A stretch of DNA of 64,000 nucleotides, taken from Corythucha ciliata (lineage: Eukaryota; Arthropoda; Insecta; Hemiptera; Tingidae). Of this stretch, positions 19,940-32,460 are shown in pieces. Made by a program: the position numbers and the translations under genes. The DNA lies in contig CM075938.1 in the NCBI GenBank assembly GCA_038030265.1, forward strand, positions 11,199,009 through 11,263,008. Direction: 5' to 3'. The notes beneath the pieces are model-generated. The model was not told where the DNA came from and searched no databases. It saw only the letters and a list, made by a program, of their open reading frames with translations. Positions within the stretch are counted from its first letter, which is position 1. Every line of letters begins with the position of its first letter.

Positions 19940-22625
19940 ATTTTCCATCTTTCTCTAAATTTTAGCCATCAAGTAACCAACCTCCTGAAACCGCCTATCT
20001 CAATTCGAGCAGCAAATGTCCACTTCTTCTAAATTTCGGCAGTTAGCGCTTTTTCTAAATTTTATCCGCAAATTAGCACTATTTCTTACTTATAGCTGTG
20101 AACTAGCGTTTTTATTTTTATTTTACCTGCGAATTTAGCAGGGTTTTCTCATTTCATCCGTGAATTAGCGCTGTTTCTCAATTTTAGCAACGAAGTTGCC
20201 ACCATAAACTGAGAATTTCGGCATTTTCTCAATTTTAGCCACGAATTTTCGGAATTTCAGCAACAAATGTGCGTTTTCGGCAATTTTAAACCTCAAATTA
20301 TCGCTTTTCTCAATTTTATCCGTGAATTAACGTTATTCCGCCATTTCAGCCGCGACTTTATAGATTTTTTTTTCAAATTTTGCCGAGAGTTCCACGCTTT
20401 TTCTCCATCTTATGGCCAGAAAATTTTCTTTTAGAGACCAAAAATTACCGACATCTCAATTTCAACTACGCGAATAATGTTTTTTTCCTTAATTTTAGTT
20501 ATGAACGAACACTTTTTCTCATTTTTACACGCGAACTTGAGCTGCGTCACAATTTCGCCGCGAGTTAGCACTTTTCCTCAATTTAAGTCACAAAATAGGC
20601 GCTTTTTGGTTATTTTTGCCTCAAATCATACCTTTTCCCATTTTTATCAGTGAATTAGCGCTTTTTCTCCATTTCAACGGCGAATTTATCGATTTTGCTC
20701 GCTTTTTGATTAGTTAATTTCGCGCTTTTCTGCATCCTTTGGACACAAAATTGCTTCCAGGGACCAAGAACTATCGGCATCTCAATTTTAATTGCAACAA
20801 TAATAGTTTTTTTTTTTCCAAATTTTAGTTGTGAACTAACAATTTTTCTCATTTTATTCATAAACATGCCCTGCAAACAGCACATTATAGTGTGTTTTTT
20901 GTTATTTTTAATTCCAGTTGTAAAAGTGCCACCACACACAGCTATTTTCCAATATTACTCTCGAATTAGTGATATTTCTCAATTTTAGGTACGAAATTGC
21001 CTCCGTAGACCGCGAATGATGACATTTTCTCAATTTTAGTTGTGAATCGTGCGCTTTTTCTCAATTTTAAACGCTCATTTGAGCTGTGCTTCTATTTTAG
21101 CAGCAAATTTGCACTTTTTCGCAATTTCTGCTACAAATGAGAGTTTTTGGCAATTTTTCAACCTCAAAGTGTCTCTTTCCTCCGTATTATCTGAGTATTA
21201 GCACTTTCTCTCCATTTAAGCCGCGAATTTATCGATTTTTCTCTCTTTTAGCCGTGAATTTCGCGCTTTTTCTCGACCCTTTAGACACAAAACTGCTTCC
21301 AGGGACCAAAACCTAGCGTAATCTTAATTTTAATTGCGCGAATAACAGTTTTTCCAAAATTTTAGCTGTGAAATAGGCATTTTTCTCAGTTTTGTTTCAG
21401 ATCACCATAAACCACTATGTTCGAATTTTTTCAGCTGTGACTTTGCCTCCATATTATACCGCAAAATGGGCATTTCCTCAATTTTAGTTGTGAACGAGCA
21501 CTTTGCTGAATTTCATACGTGAATTTGCGTTATACCTATCTCAATTTTTGCAGTGAATTAGCGCTTTTTCTCAATTTCAGCAACAAATATGCGCTTTTTG
21601 GCTATTCTTGCCTCAAATGATCGCTTTCCCAATTTTATCAGTGAATTTCGCGCTTTTTCTCCGTCCTTTTGACGCAAAATTGTTTCCACGGAGCGTCATG
21701 TCATTATCTGCGCGAAAAACAGTTTTTTCCCCCAATTTTAGCCGTGAACTAGCAATTTCTCTCAATTTTATCCATAAACTTGCTCCGCAAACGTGTTTTT
21801 TTTTTCTTACTCTTCTTTTTTTCTTCAATTCTAGCTGTAGAAGGCCACCATAAACCGCTATGTTCCAATTTTTACTATTATCTAATTATTTCTCAATTTT
21901 ACCTACCAGATAACGTTTCCTCCATGCAACCGTGAATTGGCTCTTCTCAAATTTACACGCGAATTCGCGCGATTCTCAATTTTTGCAACAACATTTCTCA
22001 ATCTCCGCTTCAAATTACCGCTTTTTTGCCAATGGTATCCGCCAATAAGTGAATTTTTTTTTTTTCAATTTCAGCCGCGATTTATAGCTTTTTATCACTT
22101 TTATAGCTACGAATTTCGTCCTATTTCAGTATTTCATTTAGCCACGAAATTGCTTTCAGAGACCGGGAATTGGCGTCTTCTCAATTTTATCTGCGAATAA
22201 TCGCGTTTTCTCAATTTCAGCCGTGAACTACCGCTTTTTCTTGATTTTAACCGCTGATAATCACTCTTTCCCACCCCTACCTTTTTACTAAATAGTTATG
22301 AATCAGCGAATTTTATCAGTGAATGATCGGTTTTTCTCAATTTTTACAGCCTACGAGTGCCCTTTCTCGATTTTATCTGGCGAATTTGCCCCCCCCCCAC
22401 CCCCAAACAGCACTATTAGTGTTTTTTTTTCTTCGTGATTTCAGCCTTGAAAAGGCCACCATAAAACACGATTTATCGACTTTTTCTCAATATTAGTCAG
22501 GACATTATATCGAGAAATCGCGACGAATTGTCTCGTTTTCTCGATTTTATTTGTGAGTGAGCGCTTTTCTTAAATTGTTTCGCTAATATCGATTTTTACT
22601 TTATTTCACGGTCAATTCGGTCCCT
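19940..22625 (+). repeat. Family A array, plus orientation, with higher-order repeat
   Basis: The longest array in the window. Units read GCCGTGAATTAGCGC then TTTTTCTCAATTTTA. Diagnostic modules (ACACAAAATTGCTTCCAGGG and GGCCACCATAAACCGCTATG) recur in order, with starts near 20,405, 20,750, 21,287, 21,668 and 22,150, giving a larger unit of about 345-540 bp (mean about 435). It faces the minus array at 18.3-19.9 kb. Confidence 0.88.
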
Positions 22626-22639
22626 GATTCATAAAAAAT

Positions 22640-25600
22640 CGTCCAAAAGCAATGGCAAGGTATAAAACGTTCTGTTTTTGACGCTTACGATCCTCAACAG
22701 AGTTCAGTGGAGTTTTGGCCGCGGAAATGAGTTCGATTGTTTAGCAGCGAGAAACTTGCTTCAACTCCCGTTTAGTCTTAATAATTTGGATCTGTGACGG
22801 TTAATAGTTATATTTCTGGCAAGCTACTTACCAGCTTTCACGTGAGGAACCAGGAAAATGTCCTTGGAGGAAACGTGACAATTTTGTGAAGAAGTTAAGG
22901 TAATTCCTTAATTATTCAAATTACGACTCGACGGGCTGATCTGTGGTCAAGGGAGCAAAGCTGTGACGTATCGAATGGACGTGATGAATTATAACAGTGA
23001 TCGCCTGATGGAGACTGTAGATTTACAGGGTTGAAGATAGGCAAATTAACCTCGCTCTCCCTTCCCCACTCCACCTATTATTCAAAGCAATCACTTCTAT
23101 TCCAACACCTACAGCCTCTTCACCATCTTCATCACTAATTATAGCCAGCCAAGGCAAACGCTTCGAGAGTTTAATGAGGGGAAGGGACCACTCGTCGGTC
23201 CGAAACCGCATAATTACCTACAATTCAACTCGAATGTCAACCTCGTTCTTCCAACACCATTTTCAAATCGATCTCTCTCTCTTTCTCTCTCATGCCACCC
23301 CACATAAACGCGTTTTCAAATAAGATTGTCACTTCCTGGAAAGTAGAGATGGGATTCATGGGTTGATGGCGATGGCTATGAGGAGGGGGAGGGGTGATAT
23401 GCCTGTTACGCAGGGAACCTTTTCGAAGAGTTTGACACATTTTCAATTAAACACGTTTGAGACGTTTCCGCGAAGGAAAAGAGAGAGAGAGAAAAAAAAT
23501 GCACGCGTAGTTTGACGAGAAGCGAGAGAGCGTCTTCGGAAAATAAGATCTGCCCCGCCCCCCTCCCACATCCTCCCCACTGCTACACACGCTCACGTAT
23601 CCTACACCTTCTATTCTCCTTTTCCGCTATTTTGGCGACAGTTTGCAGGAAAAAAAAAAAAAAAAAAAAAAAAAAGGTGAAAAGGGGTTCCCTTTTCTTT
23701 ATACGAAAACGGCAAATGGTGGAAAGGTGTTGGTTTGGTGACAAGAAGATGTTGAGAGGGGCCCTCACGTACTGTCTACGTGCTTGAGTACTGGCCTAAG
23801 TTCTGTAGAGGGATTGTTGGTATCGTAAAACGGGTTGGAAAGAGGTATAGTACTAAAAGAAGTTTTACTGCAGGTTATGAATCTCTCATTACTCGAATGA
23901 GTGAGGGGATGGTAAAACGGGTGCTATAGATGATGATTTTGGGGGACAAATGCCAGAAGGTGTCTCTCAAACTTTTTAATGGTAAAGTGATGACGAGAGG
24001 GGACATTAAAGAGGGAATAATTGCCGCTTACAATGAGTTTACTTCACGGAGAATTGAAATAAACAATAAGTTCTAGTAGAACCTCATAAGCAGTGCGAAT
24101 TTTACGGTCCATAATGAAAACGTATTTCAGAAACAATCAATAGAACGAGTTTCTCGCGACGGTTTTCCCAAGAAGCAAAGAATAAAGAACAAAAAAAAAA
24201 AAGTTAGCACCCTCTTCCCTACGGTGTATACGGCAGAAAAGCACTCCACTATAAATCCTCTCTCTCTCTCTTTTCGTTTGAACAGGTGAAGTAGAAAGAG
24301 AAGGCCTGGAAAATTGCGTAGGAACACTACCAGGTGATGCTCTTGTAAGTTATTTTTCGAGCGAAAAAAGGAGCTGATGGTGAAAACCGGAGGAGTTTAC
24401 GATGAATATCTTCAAGTTGAAGGAAGGAGTATGAAAAAAAAGGAAGAAAAGAATAGCAATAGTCAAGGGGTATAGAGCTATGTGGTAGGGGGTGTAGAAC
24501 TTAGCGATCTATCGCCCCCCTCCCCGCCACCAATCCTTTCCTTTTCTACTTTTTGCACTCCCTCTTTTTCTCTCGGAATAAATTTGTTAGAATGAGGGGA
24601 AATTTCTTCAAGGGAAAGGTTTCGGTTTTTTACGGATAAAAGAGAGAGTATGGGGTATTTATGGAGGGAATATATTCCAAAGTGTGAGCCTGCTTTTAGG
24701 ACCTTAAGTCAAGTATTATACAGGAGAGCTCTTTTCTAAACACACAACCAGACAAGATCACCCTTCGTTTATCTTTGTTTTTCCCTTTTTTTCGCGTTTT
24801 TATGTACGGCATATCGGTATAAGATGGGTTAGCGGGGGGAGGGGGGACAAAATGTGCTCTAAGGCGTTGTATATGAAGAAGGGGTGAGCGCGGGAGGAGA
24901 TAAAACTCGTGACACTAAAACTCTGCACTGGTGCTAATAAGGCACAGGGTGTTCACTCTGTTTAACTTGTCGGAAAATGTAATGAATTTCACGCGAGCAC
25001 TCTTCTTTAAATTCAAAATTAAATGATAAAAGTAAACTACTCCCGGCAGCAGTTGAATTAATCCAATAAAAATGAAATAACAAAGCCCCTAAGCAGACCG
25101 TACAAATGTAAAAATCCACTTGAAAATGCTAATTACGCGAAATGCCATTTTGAATGTGATATTCATTTTCCTTTATTTTCTTGTTTCTCTTGAAGATTAA
25201 AGATTTAATAGAGTCAGGAGGCTTTTTAACGTTCTCTCGTCTCATAAACGCGGCCTTACTTTAACCGCGGTACAGCTTTTGGTGCCCTCTACAAATTGCC
25301 TCTGGTGTAGGCGAACGGGTTGACCCGAACGATACGAGATCTGACCCTCCAAAGATCTACAAAATGTGACCTTCGTGGGCGTTCGAATGATTTAGTGGCC
25401 AATTTAAAGGTCTAGACGGGTCATGGCAAGGGAAAGATTGTCATTTTGAAACATTTTCTCACCAAAAGAGGCCACATTTAATGGCATTGAACAATTTAAA
25501 TCTCAATCTGAAGGATTACAACGAAATAAAACCTCAGAATTGGTCGTTTGCATTTATGGTTATATGGCTCGAATGTCAGTGGCCAAAAAATCGCGATCCT

Positions 25601-25660
25601 GAGGCCAAATTGCAATTAATTTAATGAAAATTCCGATTTCAAAATAATTATGTCCATTTT
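22640..25660. other. No gene seen: skewed unique-looking DNA
   Basis: Pyrimidine- and purine-rich stretches, CT microsatellites, a 27-nt A run at 23,650-23,676 and a poly-C near 24,515. At 24,943 there is CACAGGGTGTTCACTCTG, possibly an element end, without a matching partner. No convincing coding sequence. Confidence 0.45.
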
Positions 25661-25664
25661 TTGA

Positions 25665-26000
25665 CCGCTTGGTTGATTCTTGAAGCCACCTCTCAAGCGA
25701 ATTGTAGCGTTTTATCAATTTTACCCCCCCCCCCCCAGATCAACTTTTTCTCTATGTCAGCCGCTATTTGGCGTTTTCTCTTTAGTTTTAGCGGCAAAAG
25801 AGCGCATCTTCTCGTTTCTACCGTCATCGAGACTTTTTTAAAAATTTTATCCGTGGAAATTGTTCCCCGTAAACCACCGCTGCACCGCGTTTTGTCCGTT
25901 TCCTCAAATTCAGCCGCATCAATCGCACTTTCCCTCTCATTTTTTGTCGCGAATAGACGTTTTCCCTCAACTTAAGCCGCGAAGTGGCGTTTTTCCTCTA
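25665..26000 (+). repeat. Family A array, plus orientation, eroded
   Basis: Weak A-plus units (TCAATTTTACC, CAGCCGCTATTTGGCGTTTT) with a poly-C run near 25,725. Confidence 0.55.
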
Positions 26001-26585
26001 TCGATTTAATCAGAAAACATTTTCACAGGTCTGGTTCACTAGTAAATCAATTCCGCGGATTTTCGCGGCTGAAAGCAAAACGAATTTCACGAGGTTGTCT
26101 CATGCAAAACCCATTTTTGTGGATTTTGGTAGCCAATATGCCGTTTATTCAGTTGTTTTTTATAGTCACAAATTATTTTCGTGCACTATGCACGCTAAAA
26201 AACATAAATATTCTCACAGGCCACATAACCTGACCAATAAACAAATTTTCATGATTTTGCTCCCAGAAACACCATTTCCGTGACCTTCCGCTCACATGAA
26301 ACGCCAATTTGTCTGGTTCCCGGTGCCTGAATGACTGAAAATCCCAATTTCGCGGACTCTGCTCGCTATAATGTTTGTGGTACACGGACCACAGGCAGTT
26401 CACAGGCCTGACGAGGAACGAACTGTTCGTCACACCGCGAAGGATGGGTTCACTATTAGAGCGCTGTAAGTAGAGGGAATGAGCAAGAGTATGCCCTGAT
26501 ATGGTCTGACGCCCGACTAAATCCAAATTTCGTAGATTTTGGCGCTTTGAAAAAATCAATTCTGTGGGTTTATCCCTTTTCTACA
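26001..26585 (+). repeat. Family C-like repeats
   Basis: Diverged units around AATTTCACGAGGTTGTCTCA and TTTTGTGGATTTTGGTAGCC, spacing about 30-36 bp. The middle (26,380-26,510) is unassigned. The patch lies between A-plus and A-minus blocks. Confidence 0.45.
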
Positions 26586-26589
26586 TTAC

Positions 26590-28455
26590 AATTTCGAAAA
26601 ATTAACACAAAACCACAATCAAAAATTAAGAAAAATGCTTATTTGAGGCTAAAATTTAGGAAAAGCGCTATAATTCAAAGCTTAAACTGAAAAAATGTGC
26701 TAATTCACGGTAAAATTGAGAAAAAATGCTAATAATGCGTGCCTGAAACTGAGAAAAGGCGCTCATTCGCAGCTGGAACAAAAATAAATAAATCATTCGG
26801 AGCTTGAATTGAGAAAAAACCCAATTTGCGGCTAATATTGAAATTGCAAAGAACTTGCGGTGATAAAAACGAATAAAACACACTAATTCATTGCTGAAAT
26901 GAATAAAACGCCAATTCTCGGATTCTTGAAGCAACTTCTGGAAAAACTGATTGGGAAAAATGCTAATTCGCGGATAGGATTGAAAAAAATGCTCTAATTC
27001 GCTGTTCAAATTGACAAAAAGCGCCAAATAGCTAGTAAAATAATGAAAAATGCAAATTTTCAGGTAAAATGAAGAAAAATACTCATTTGCCTAAAATTTA
27101 GGAAAAGCGCTATAATTTTCATTTCAGAGTGCTAGAATGCTAGAGTGCAGAGAAAATGTGCTAATTTGCGGTAAAATTGTGAAAATGAGCTAATTATTAG
27201 CACCTAACACTGAGAAAAGGCGATCATTCGCAGTTAAAATTGAGAAAAATGCTAATTCAAGGCCGAAATGAAGAAAACTCCAATTCGCGGATTCTTGAGG
27301 CAACTTTCGTGGGTGAAACTGGGGAAAACGCTAATTCGTGGGTAAAGTTTGAGTGAAAAACTAGGTGAAAAAAAATTGTAAATTCGTGCTAAGACTGAGA
27401 AAATGCCCAATTCGCGGTTAAAGTTGGTAAAAAGCGCCTGTTAGTGGGTAAAATAAAGAAAAAGGCAAATTTCGTGGTCCAAATAAAAAAAAAAAACGCT
27501 TCTTTGAGGCTAAAATTGAGGAAAAGCGCTATGATTCACAGTTAAAATTGAGAAAAATGTTAAGCGCGACTAAAATTTTGAGACGAAGCGCTAGAACTTG
27601 TGGCGTTAGAAACGAATCGAGACGAAACGAGCGCTCGTTCACAAATAAATTGGAGGAAAGAGACAATTGACCGCGATTTTTCGATATAATGTTCTGACTA
27701 AAATCGAGAAAAAATCGATAATTCGTGGATTACGGTAGCCTTTTCAAAGCTGAAATCACGAAGAAAGAAAAACACTAGAATGCTTTTCGTGGGATTGGGG
27801 GCAAGTTCACAGAAAACATCGAAAAAGGGTACTCGTAGGCTGTTAAAATTGAGAAAAAGCGATCATTCTCTGATAAAATTCGATGATTCATAGCTAATTA
27901 GTAAAATTGTGGGGGGGGGGGACTGCTGATCAGCGGTTAAAATTAAGAAAAAGCGGTAGTTCACGGCTGAAATTGTGAAAACACGATTATTCGCAGATAA
28001 AATTGAGAAGACGCCAATTCCCGGTCTCTGAAAACAATTTCGCGGCTAAATTACATATAGACATAAAAACGAAATCCATGGCTAAAAGTGAGAAAAACAG
28101 ATAATTCGCGACTGAAATAGAACAAAAAAACTTTATTCGCGGCAAAAAGAAGAGGAAAAAACATTTAGTGGCGGATAAAATTGGCAAAAAAGCGTTAATT
28201 TGAAGCGAAAATTGCCAAAAAGCGCCTAGTTGTTGCTAAAATTGTGAAATTTTGTAGCAAAATTGAGAATCGCGTGAATTCGCGTATAAAATTGATAAAA
28301 ATTCCCGGCTAAAATGAATAAACATGCTAATTTAAGGATGAACGTTAAACAAAGCGCTATAATTAACAGCAAAAACTGATAAAATGTACTAATTCACGAT
28401 AAAATTAAGAAAAAGCGCTAATTATTAGCACCTAAAACTGAGAAAAGGTCCTGTG
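26590..28455 (-). repeat. Family A array, minus orientation, with about 420-bp higher-order repeat
   Basis: A-minus units. The segment GGCTAAAATTTAGGAAAAGC then GCTATAATT recurs near 26,647, 27,090, 27,508 and 28,340, about 420 bp or twice that apart. Each copy is followed by AATGTGCTAATTC and, in three copies, ATTAGCACCTAAAACTGAG or a variant. Another recurring module is CCAATTCGCGGATTCTTGAG (26,912, 27,288, 28,014). A poly-G run lies at 27,910. Confidence 0.85.
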
Positions 28456-29743
28456 ATGCGGACTTCTCATACCGAAAAAATTATATATTTTCATTTTAGT
28501 GCTGATGGGTTGGGAAAAATGGTTCATTAACGTGCTTTCAATGTAATTGGAGTAGGTAATGTGAAAAGCGGCCCACTCTTCTGTCTTGAGCAAGCTTCGC
28601 CCACGGGTCAAATATTTATTTTCGATGTTGTTTTATCTTTACATTCAAAAAAATTGAGCAATGATATAGAAAAAATGAAATTTGATGGTAAAAAAAAACA
28701 ACTTGGCATTTTCTATTTATCCGTTCGTACTTTTATTTATTTTTTACGTGCAACACCCACCTCCGTCTCTCTTTTCAGAGCAAAAAAGAAAACATTTCCC
28801 TAAAAAATCTCGGTATTTTTCAGTTCATACCTCATTTATTCCCCACCCCTCACCCTTTATTTAACCTCCTCATACCTAATAACTCTCCTGCAGTGAATAT
28901 ACTCGTACATACAACCTTCGGATCCCTCGTCCATCTAATCTCGACGAACAGCCGGAACATAAATAGTGATGGAAAGCAGTGTGTGAGAAAAAGAAGCGAG
29001 GGATTTGTGCTCTAGTGGGTTTAGTGTCGGTGGGGGATGGAAACGTTGTAGCGAAAATGTGGATGAAGACGGTTTTGAAGGATAGATGACCCCCTTCAGT
29101 TTTTTTTTTTGCTGTGAGGTGGGTGGAGGAGCATAAAAGTGAAGATATTTTTTTCGCGGAGAGCTTCGCTATACGCAAGATGAGTTTACGGAAGATGTTA
29201 TTGATGAATTATTCAGGGGATTTTTTATTTTTGACGAGGTCAGGGTGAGCGACGGGCGTGGAAGGAGAGGGCAGTGAATTAAGCACGGGTGCTTCTGAGC
29301 AAGTAACTTCATGGAAAACGATTCAAAAAGGGCAAACATTTTTTATAATTCTAGAATATTTCCTTCGACCCTGGAAGCAAGACGTTAAAAAAGTCAAATG
29401 TTAGCAAATGTGTCTACTAAATTTTCACCTTGTGCTAAAAAGCGAGTAATAATTGTACGGATTATTTCAAGAAAGAAACACCCTTTATTCCGGGAAGTTA
29501 TTGAGGTTTTAAGCAAAACTTGCATGCGATATTCAAAATCCCTCCTCCAAAAACCACTCAGAATTCTTTGAAAAATGTTATCAACTGTTTTCATAATTAA
29601 TTGCGACCAAGCAGTTTTACAAATTGCAAGGAGTCATAGAGAAATCACCACCCTGCGGTGCTCTTAATAGGCCACCTAAAGCGGGAATGGCACAAAAGTG
29701 TAGATCCTCACCTTCAAGACTGGAAGGATGTGAGACAGATTGC
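28456..29743. other. No gene seen
   Basis: AT-rich and pyrimidine-rich sequence. TTGAGCAAGCTTCGCCCACG at 28,587 resembles TTGAGCTTGCTACGCCCATG at 32,627, so a short dispersed repeat is present. A minus-strand frame at 29,394-29,594 has no recognisable domain. Confidence 0.4.
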
Positions 29744-30100
29744 CTAACCTCTCTGTAGCCTTTGTATGATTAAATTATGAAGCAGTGAGGATGCGAACTT
29801 TTTTACACGCACCAACATTGTCCATTTATACTCAAACTCAGGCATTTTTAAAATAAGGGGTTCCATTTTGTGCCACCTGACATCATGAGAGAAAGAGAGG
29901 GCGTTTATTTCAGAACGTCTTTGTTCGTCCATACATGCTACTGATCTAAGGCTAAAAAGCTTTCTGAATACATGGATAACATAAACATTTTGATAATATA
30001 ACGGAGAATTATAATATAAAAAAAAAAACATTTTAACCATGGGGTACATGATATGCTTGGTGGCCAGACGGGCCAATCCTCAAAACCTAAAGCTATACTT
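29744..30100 (-). pseudogene. Possible C-terminal remnant of a non-LTR reverse transcriptase
   Basis: The minus strand reads ARLATKHIMYPMVKM, a poly-U slip, then YYQNVYVIHVFRKLFSLRS and FSHDVRWHKMEPLI. The order (short basic helix, a Tyr-rich segment, VIHVFRK) resembles the region after the thumb in CR1/L2- or RTE-like ORF2. No catalytic motif is present, so this is a weak call based on general pattern. It could also be an unrelated open frame. Confidence 0.25.
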
Positions 30101-30450
30101 GGAACCCCTCAATTTACCCCTTCAAGCTGGCCTGTTTCCTCAAAAAAAAAAAAAAAAAAACTAAAATCTTCCAATTTCACCCGAGACACAGATTTTTCAC
30201 CAAACAGACGATGTGGTCAATAAACAACTTTTTGGAGGTCACCAACCAGCGAAATTACAAGCCAGGGCGTGAAATAATCACGAAACTTTAAATATTCAGA
30301 GAAAAGTAAGCATAAAATTACCAGTTTCAGGGCTAACTAGCCGCAAAAATTGCAAGCAGTGACTAGTGGTGTCTACCACTTGTAATAACGCTGATGAAAA
30401 TAGTACGTTGTGCACTGACCGAGAGCTAGCGACAGTCCCCCTCAACTAGA

Positions 30451-30546
30451 GGAACATAGTCCTGAAACTTTTCCCATTCGATAGGTTTTTTCGGGCTGAA
30501 TTGAATATGAATATGAGCGTCTACCTGGTGCACTTGCCCTCAGTGC
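30451..30546 (+). repeat. Family F dispersed repeat, single copy
   Basis: Contains GGAACATAGTCCTGAAACTT, CATTCGATAGGTTTT, ATATGAGCGTCTACCTGGTG and CTTGCCCTCAGTGCAGTGG. The same modules, in both orientations, make up the cluster at 36.73-37.13 kb. Confidence 0.65.
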
Positions 30547-30669
30547 AGTGGCGTAGGTAGGAATTTGTCCTAGGGGGGGGGGGGATCAGATTGAAATCTC
30601 GTTATACAGGGATGGCAGGGGGTAATTTCGCCTTAAGTCCCTGTATAAACAAGAAATATAATTTAAATT

Positions 30670-30835
30670 AGCCCTTTCCTTATTTTAGTCACGAATCACC
30701 GCTATTTCACCTTTTCTAACCGCCAATTAGAGCTTACGACCAGTATAAGCCACGAATTTCTCAATTTTAGCCATGAATGAGTGCTTTTTGTCAACTTTAC
30801 CATCAGATTAGCGCTTTTCTCAATTTTGGCCGCGT
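30670..30835 (+). repeat. Short family A patch, plus orientation
   Basis: About five A-plus units (TTAGCGCTTTTCTCAATTTT and relatives), interrupted on the right by GC-rich sequence. Confidence 0.6.
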
Positions 30836-30996
30836 GTATCATTCTTCTGCGGTGTGCGTATGACAAACCGCGCATCGACCGAAACGCCCGCGTAGTACGG
30901 GTGTGAAGTGCACAGCTGATGGAGTCACAGGGTATGGCGTAAGGGCTACAAGAGCTTAGGCGCCAGCGGGCTCGGTAGATCCGAGTCCGCACCCTC

Positions 30997-31034
<38 letters not shown>
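30836..31034 (+). mobile_element. Possible SINE or retroposed RNA with 37-nt poly(A)
   Basis: About 160 bp of GC-rich sequence ending in a run of 37 A (30,998-31,034), lying within family A DNA. It has an A-box-like TGGCGTAAGGG (near 30,934) and, about 45 nt later, a B-box-like GATCCGAGTCC (30,978). AGGGT before and ACCCT after could form part of an acceptor-like stem. This spacing fits a tRNA-derived head retroposed with a poly(A) tail. The loop of the B-box arm is atypical and no clean target duplication is seen. The poly(A) may alternatively be a simple repeat. Confidence 0.4.
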
Positions 31035-31038
<4 letters not shown>

Positions 31039-31067
31039 GGGCGTCTTTTCTCCTTTTCCCCAGAAGA

Positions 31068-31165
31068 CACTTTCCGTCAACACGCGCAAACTTGCTTGTG
31101 CATTCCCGTTTGCACAAGTAAGTTTGAGCGAATGCACAAGCAAGTTTGCGCGTGTGGAGGGGGCT
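31068..31165. mobile_element. Small foldback element with CCTCCACACGCGC end
   Basis: Near-perfect palindrome: GCGCAAACTTGCTTGTGCAT (from 31,084) faces ATGCACAAGCAAGTTTGCGC (to 31,152). The right end reads GTGTGGAGGGGGCT followed by TTA, which resembles the AGGCCCTCCACACAC end of the 7.6-kb PIF/Harbinger element. The left end is degraded. Confidence 0.65.
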
Positions 31166-31204
31166 TTAGGCAACAAAAATAATAAAAGTTCGTGTTTTAG
31201 GGAG

Positions 31205-31340
31205 TTAAGGGGGACGAAAGAGGCTTTTGAATTAGGCCTCCCTGCGAAATTGGACCTTTATTACAAAAACACCACGAAATTGGCGGTTTTTAATGGGAGG
31301 CATCCGATAAATTGGTTTATATCTGAGCCAGGATCTGAGA
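31205..31340 (+). repeat. Family C-like patch
   Basis: GCGAAATTGGACC and ACGAAATTGGCGG spaced about 38 bp, followed by related sequence. It is part of a long but spurious open frame. Confidence 0.4.
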
Positions 31341-31574
31341 CAATTTGGATGAAACAAAATTTAGTGAGCCTGCAGTTTAATTTTAACTTCGTGATGGTAT
31401 CTGAGGCCCTGGGGGTGGGCAGCTGCCCCACCAAATCTGCGCTTTCGAGTGTAGGGGAGGGTAACTGCCCACCCCTGCCCCTCGGTGACTACACCCATGC
31501 CAGCATTTTTGATTTCTTTCAGCCCATCTTCAATTTTTGTTGAAAGTGAGGCCACGGATGGAGCCTCCCACGAC

Positions 31575-32460
31575 GACAGTGCCCTGATGAAAAATCGCTA
31601 AATTGCCACATTTTGAGGGCAAGTTTAAGCGAAATTGAGAGATTATTGTCTGCAATTCACGATATTGCACGTTCCACGTCTTAATTTCGCGAACCACAGT
31701 GCCCTGACGAATAGACAAATTCTCAACATGTCTTAGGCAAATCTCATCTAAATTGAAAGTTTCCTTTTTTTTTTTTTTTTTAAATAGCAAGTTTCTTACG
31801 GCTTAATATCTGTGAAATTGCAAGATTCGTGCCTTAATTCTTTCTTCTCTCAGTTTCATGTTTTGATTCTGGCGAAAATGCAATTTTTGGGTCTCCATTT
31901 CGTAGAGATAGCCAATTTTGGGGCTAAATATTTGTGAAATTGGAAATTTCCAGTTGTTTTTGTGGGCTCATTGTCAGACTCAGACGGCTACGACAAAATT
32001 TGCAGCGTATGGCTTCAACAGAGGCTGATAAATCTACGACATTGTGAGTTCCACATCTTCATTTCAGCGGAATTGCAAGTTGCAAGGCTCATTTTTATTG
32101 ACTTCCATGTTCCCTTACGGTAAGGAAGTGTAGGCATTTGTTTTGTGGCTGTGGACTCTAGGCCAGCCGGCCCCGACTACGCTAATCCGTTCATGAATAT
32201 CCGTGCTATTGTGAAAATTTGAAGATAAATAATTGTAAGGTTGCAATTTCGGGTCTTAATTTAAGCACAATTTTAAGTTCAGAGCCCCTTAGGGAAATTG
32301 CAACTGCCATTTGATTTGAGGACATTTTTCGTCCCGGTGGATCCAAGAGGCTCCAACAGTAACAGAGCTCGAAGCACGAGGAACACCCAGGAAATTGAAA
32401 GTTCCATGACCGAACATTCTCACTAATGCGACTGTCGGGTATTAATTCCCTCTAAATTGC
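31575..32460 (+). repeat. Family D repeats
   Basis: Recurrent AAATTGCAAGTT with TTAATTTCGC or close variants, spaced irregularly at about 30-40 bp (31,620, 31,670, 31,815, 32,090, 32,240, 32,455). Related in feel to families A-C through the AATTTCGCG core, but much more eroded. A poly-T lies at 31,767. Confidence 0.5.

Noticed and set aside
24943..25170. Possible transposon starting CACAGGGTGTTCACTCTG
   Set aside because: No matching inverted or direct end and no target duplication found.
30702..31070. Minus-strand ORF with a poly-Phe run
   Set aside because: The Phe run is the 37-nt poly(A) read in reverse; the rest is repeat or SINE-like sequence.
31037..31543. 168-codon open frame
   Set aside because: It runs through a foldback element, family C-like repeats and a dispersed repeat; no domain and no consistent composition.
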